From assembly GCA_963676095.1 (NCBI GenBank), contig OY781040.1, positions 62,001-126,000 of the forward strand: a stretch of 64,000 nt of DNA, given 5' to 3'. Position 1 is the first letter of the stretch, and each line of letters begins with the position of its first letter. Source of the DNA: G963676095 sp963676095. Its GTDB lineage: Bacteria; Bacteroidota; Bacteroidia; Bacteroidales; Prolixibacteraceae. The position numbers were made by a program, and so were the translations under genes. Below the pieces are notes generated by a model. It was not told the DNA's origin, made no database searches, and was given only the letters and a program-made list of their open reading frames with translations. Of the stretch, positions 61,323-64,000 are shown piece after piece.

Positions 61323-62336
61323 TTATTCATCATCAGGTTGATTTTCATGTCTTTTACAATCGAAAAGTAAGCAACCACATGGTTCAATCCAAACATTTTC
61401 GTTTAAATCCACATCGGGTTTTGAAATCCCGTTTAAAATCAACTCATTTATATTTTTAATCTCGTTTTTTAACTCTTTTAATCTTTCATTTTTTTCTTGC
61501 TCAGAATCAAAATCCCATTCATCAGGTTTTGTGTTAATTTCAACAATCCTTTTTTTTCTTTCCAAAATCATTTTCTGATGCTGAGAAATCCACTTTTCAT
61601 TATCATTTACAAATAAAGAATATGACAATTCTTTCCAATCAGTCAAATCAACTCCGTTTATCCCTTGTTTTATAAGTGATTCTGTTGCTTTGTCAAAATC
61701 ACCCAATAAGAAGTATAGAAATCCTATCTCGTAGCCACCAATCATTGAAATAGAATTTTGTTCAATATTTGCAAAAAGTCTATCAGCAATTTCTTTTGTA
61801 CTTCCAGTGTCTTTCAATTCAAAATCTAAAACCGCTTGGTTAAAAGCACTTCTATATTCAATGTCTAATTCCGTATTTGCACAGTTAAAATAATCTCGTG
61901 AGGTTTTTAAATCACCTAATTTAAAGTAGCAAAATCCTAAATTGTGTAAGATATCTCTACGGTCGGATTTTTCATTTGCAATCATTAAATATTCTAAAGC
62001 GTTTTCATAATCCCCTTTTTCCAACAACATGAATCCAAGCAAATAATATGGCAAAAAGGATTTTGGTTTTTGTTCTATTAGTTCTTTTTGAATTTCAATT
62101 GCTCTATTTTCTTCACTCCATTCAAAATAAAGATACCATGCTAAGTTATGAGATGATTTAATCGTCTTTTTAATTGAATAAGCCAATTCAAAATATTTCA
62201 AATCCTCATTGTCAGTCAACATGGAAGGATTTTCAAAATATCCAATTGCTATCTGATTAATCAAATCAAGGTCTTTAGGTTTTTCCTTGAGTTTATCAAT
62301 CAATTCTTTAAGTTCTATTTCTGTTGTTGCTTTCAT
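61323..62336 (-). CDS. TPR-repeat protein with C-terminal cysteine cluster
   Basis: A 337-residue soluble protein made of tetratricopeptide-like helices (about 20-240: FLPYYLLGFMLLEKGDYENA, DILHNLGFCYFKLGDLKTSR, GYEIGFLYFLLGDFDKATES), a charged helix (about 250-305) and an end with PCGCLLFDCKRHENQPDD, a small cysteine/histidine cluster that may bind metal. TPR proteins act as interaction scaffolds. No partner gene is adjacent; group II intron debris lies directly upstream (62345). Confidence 0.75.
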   Translation of the reverse strand: MKATTEIELKELIDKLKEKPKDLDLINQIAIGYFENPSMLTDNEDLKYFELAYSIKKTIKSSHNLAWYLYFEWSEENRAIEIQKELIEQKPKSFLPYYLLGFMLLEKGDYENALEYLMIANEKSDRRDILHNLGFCYFKLGDLKTSRDYFNCANTELDIEYRSAFNQAVLDFELKDTGSTKEIADRLFANIEQNSISMIGGYEIGFLYFLLGDFDKATESLIKQGINGVDLTDWKELSYSLFVNDNEKWISQHQKMILERKKRIVEINTKPDEWDFDSEQEKNERLKELKNEIKNINELILNGISKPDVDLNENVWIEPCGCLLFDCKRHENQPDDE

Positions 62337-62344
62337 TTCTTAAA

Positions 62345-62560
62345 TGGGGTCACCGAGTAGCTTACGCCCCCTGAGAACTGCGTCCCGAAAATCCCGGACA
62401 AGCTGTGCGCAGTTTCCCGGCATACGGCTCAGGCATTTTTAAGGCTGTCCCGGTGAAGGAAAACCCGGCTGTTCTTACTGTTTTTAACAGATATAAAAGT
62501 AGTCATTTGTCTGCATTCCTTTGCTAAATCGACTCTCCATTTTGTTCTTTTACAGAAGTA
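62345..62560 (-). mobile_element. Group II intron 3'-end fragment with interrupted domain V
   Basis: Paralogue of 16855-17053. On the minus strand GAGCCGTATGCCGGGAAACT (62430-62411) begins a domain V, but a 22-nt insertion with GTCCGGGATTTTCGGGAC-type symmetry separates it from its 3' strand (GCAGTTC, ending 62375). It ends CTACTCGG near 62352. Confidence 0.65.
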
Positions 62561-62589
62561 TCGGACGTATCCATTCTTTCCCATTTAAG

Positions 62590-62692
62590 GAGCTTCCCTC
62601 ACTAACACGAGTGAGACACCCTCCCAAACGTTAGAGAGACCCCTTCACCAACATTAGTGAGCCGCCCTCCCAAACGTTGGGGAAACGGGCTC
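62590..62692. repeat. Tandem ~23-bp palindromic repeats, array 2
   Basis: Units such as CTTCACCAACATTAGTGAGC and CCCTCCCAAACGTTGGGGAA; same family and position (before an intron 3' fragment) as 23567-23662. Confidence 0.75.
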
Positions 62693-62716
62693 ACCTATAT
62701 GATACGGATAACCCCA

Positions 62717-63044
62717 AAGACCCGGAAGAACCTGATCCGTCTGGGGGTCGATCCGGAACATGCTTACCAATGGAGCCGTTCCCGGATGGGTGGATGGGCG
62801 ATTGCCCAAAGTCCGGTTTTGAGAACTACCATTACTTTGGAGCGATTGCGAAAAAGAGGTTACGAAGCGTTGCTTACATATTACGGAAAAGTTGCCCCAC
62901 ATCTTAATGAACCGCTGTATATGTGCCCGAGGTTAAAATGTCCGGTGGACATTTTGGCCGAAGGGGTGGAGCGTAGCTCGCGTACGTACAGTGGTGTGAA
63001 AGCCTCTCCCTGTCAGCGTTTTCTGACAGGGCGGGCTATTCGAT
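62717..63044 (+). mobile_element. Group II intron 3' fragment E
   Basis: The C-terminus of the intron reverse transcriptase (TRKNLIRLGVDPEHAYQWSR, MGGWAIAQSPVL, RKRGYEALLTYYGK), then the palindrome at 62936-62956, GTACGTAC, and a perfect domain VI-like hairpin CCCTGTCAG-CGTTTT-CTGACAGGG, ending CTATTCGAT at 63044. Confidence 0.82.
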
Positions 63045-63076
63045 TATGGGCAGGTATTATTTTACCTTCATCACGT

Positions 63077-64000
63077 TCAACTATAAAAGAATTTTTCTTC
63101 ATCTTCTCTTTGTTGTTCTCTCTCAATATCTTTTTTTGTCCATTCGATTTTTTGTTTAGCCCATTCTTCAACAGTTCTATTCTTATGAGGAATTAAGCTT
63201 TCTAATGCTTCAATTTTTTGTTCATATAGAGGTATTACTGAGCCTGACCATGAAAAAGACCCCATATTAGCACTTAAAGAATCTAACATATTATGATTAT
63301 CCCCATATTTGTCAAGTAAATAGATTACAAGAGGATGGAAACCCTTATCTAGATATATTGGAATCATTGAAGCCAATCTCTCAGGCGCTAATTCTGAATT
63401 TTCTTCACACCAATTAAGAAGTTTTTCAAAATTCTTTTCTTTGAACAAAATGTTTTCAGAATGAGATACACTACCAATATGTGCACCTAACAATCCTTTA
63501 AAATTATAAAACCTCATATAATCAGCATCTTTAGAAAGTAATGCATTAGAAAGGTCATTCCATATAGCATCAAAATATTTATCTAGTAATACTGAATACA
63601 ATTTTTGAAAATTATAATTAAATGAAAATGAAATTGACGTATCGTTAGATATACTAATCATTTCATTATTTACATATACTGCTAAATCCAAGCGATTAGA
63701 CTTCTCCAATTGATGAAGAATTAATTGAAATAAGTCATCAGTAAGTAATTCTTTATTAGCATTAAAAGAAATTCGTTCGATAGTTTTTTCTGCAAAATCC
63801 AGAATAGCCACATACTGACTAACGTCTTTATTAAAAAAGAGAATACTCGATGTTATAGATATAGCTGTATTCAAACCATCTGTATTGTAGTTTCGAATTC
63901 TTTCTAATAATTCAGCTATTTTTGTATCATATTCTACTGTTATTATATGATAATTAAAAAATGTTTTAAAATTACCGACTAGAGTAGGATTATTATCTAC
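63077..64000 (-). CDS. Unknown protein, start beyond the window
   Basis: At least 307 codons, open to the window edge (the upstream part reads VDNNPTLVGNFKTFFNYHII, VEYDTKIAELLERIRNYNTD). Mostly helical (DDLFQLILHQLEKSNRLDLA, FDAIWNDLSNALLSKDADYM, LLNWCEENSELAPERLASMI), ending in a charged tail (KKDIEREQQREDEEKFFYS). No domain recognised; the helical-repeat look recalls C-terminal parts of large defence or STAND-type proteins, but that is a guess. The intron fragment ends 33 bp downstream of its stop. Confidence 0.6.
   Translation of the reverse strand, partial: VDNNPTLVGNFKTFFNYHIITVEYDTKIAELLERIRNYNTDGLNTAISITSSILFFNKDVSQYVAILDFAEKTIERISFNANKELLTDDLFQLILHQLEKSNRLDLAVYVNNEMISISNDTSISFSFNYNFQKLYSVLLDKYFDAIWNDLSNALLSKDADYMRFYNFKGLLGAHIGSVSHSENILFKEKNFEKLLNWCEENSELAPERLASMIPIYLDKGFHPLVIYLLDKYGDNHNMLDSLSANMGSFSWSGSVIPLYEQKIEALESLIPHKNRTVEEWAKQKIEWTKKDIEREQQREDEEKFFYS

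Overview
The window looks like an accessory-rich stretch of a Bacteroidota chromosome. A SusC-type TonB receptor start, a FecR-like anti-sigma factor and a Bacteroidota-type ECF sigma factor sit together at the left edge. Genes generally lack clear Shine-Dalgarno sequences, and most relatives I recognise (phosphoketolase, sll1863-like and lmo0937-like small stress proteins, ISAzo13, RAYT/REP, IS91 paired with a tyrosine recombinase) are common in that phylum. No tRNA, rRNA, CRISPR array or replication origin was seen.

Layout. 1-2.1 kb: SusC start, anti-sigma and ECF sigma (minus strand), then an ISAzo13-family element (2.24-3.63 kb) and a GH130 remnant. 4.3-14.7 kb is the most ordinary part: a CsbD-like protein, an SPFH protein, phosphoketolase, a large glycosyltransferase, a cupin, a B12-binding-type radical SAM protein, a CxxC-AraC regulator and an MBL-fold hydrolase. 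15-31.6 kb is a graveyard of group II intron pieces, two decayed RAYT (REP-associated transposase) copies carrying REP-like palindromes, a broken Rpn-type nuclease, and several insertion sequences, with an AraC-SDR pair and a serine hydrolase as islands of intact genes. 31.9-36.0 kb and 50.5-54.6 kb hold two copies, in opposite orientation, of a 4134-bp IS21-like transposon that carries a zinc-ribbon gene and a ParB-like gene besides the istA-like transposase and istB-like ATPase. Between them lie a DNA methylase / PD-(D/E)XK nuclease / XRE cassette (37.1-41.1 kb), an ORF-less group II intron, and a minus-strand cluster of envelope and stress proteins (42.6-49.7 kb) interrupted by an intact IS91-like element.

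54.9-60.5 kb encodes a two-gene defence operon: a catalytically inactive-looking prokaryotic Argonaute (about 629 residues when rejoined) followed by a SIR2-domain protein. An IS66 element with perfect 8-bp target duplication has split the Argonaute gene in its PIWI domain. 60.6-64 kb holds repeats, a TPR protein, more intron debris and a truncated gene of unknown function.

How it works together: the left part reads as carbohydrate uptake and central metabolism. The rest is a plastic defence and mobile-element island. Elements are nested (IS in group II intron reverse transcriptase; IS21-like in IS91; IS66 in Argonaute), and target duplications allow several insertion events to be reconstructed directly from the sequence.
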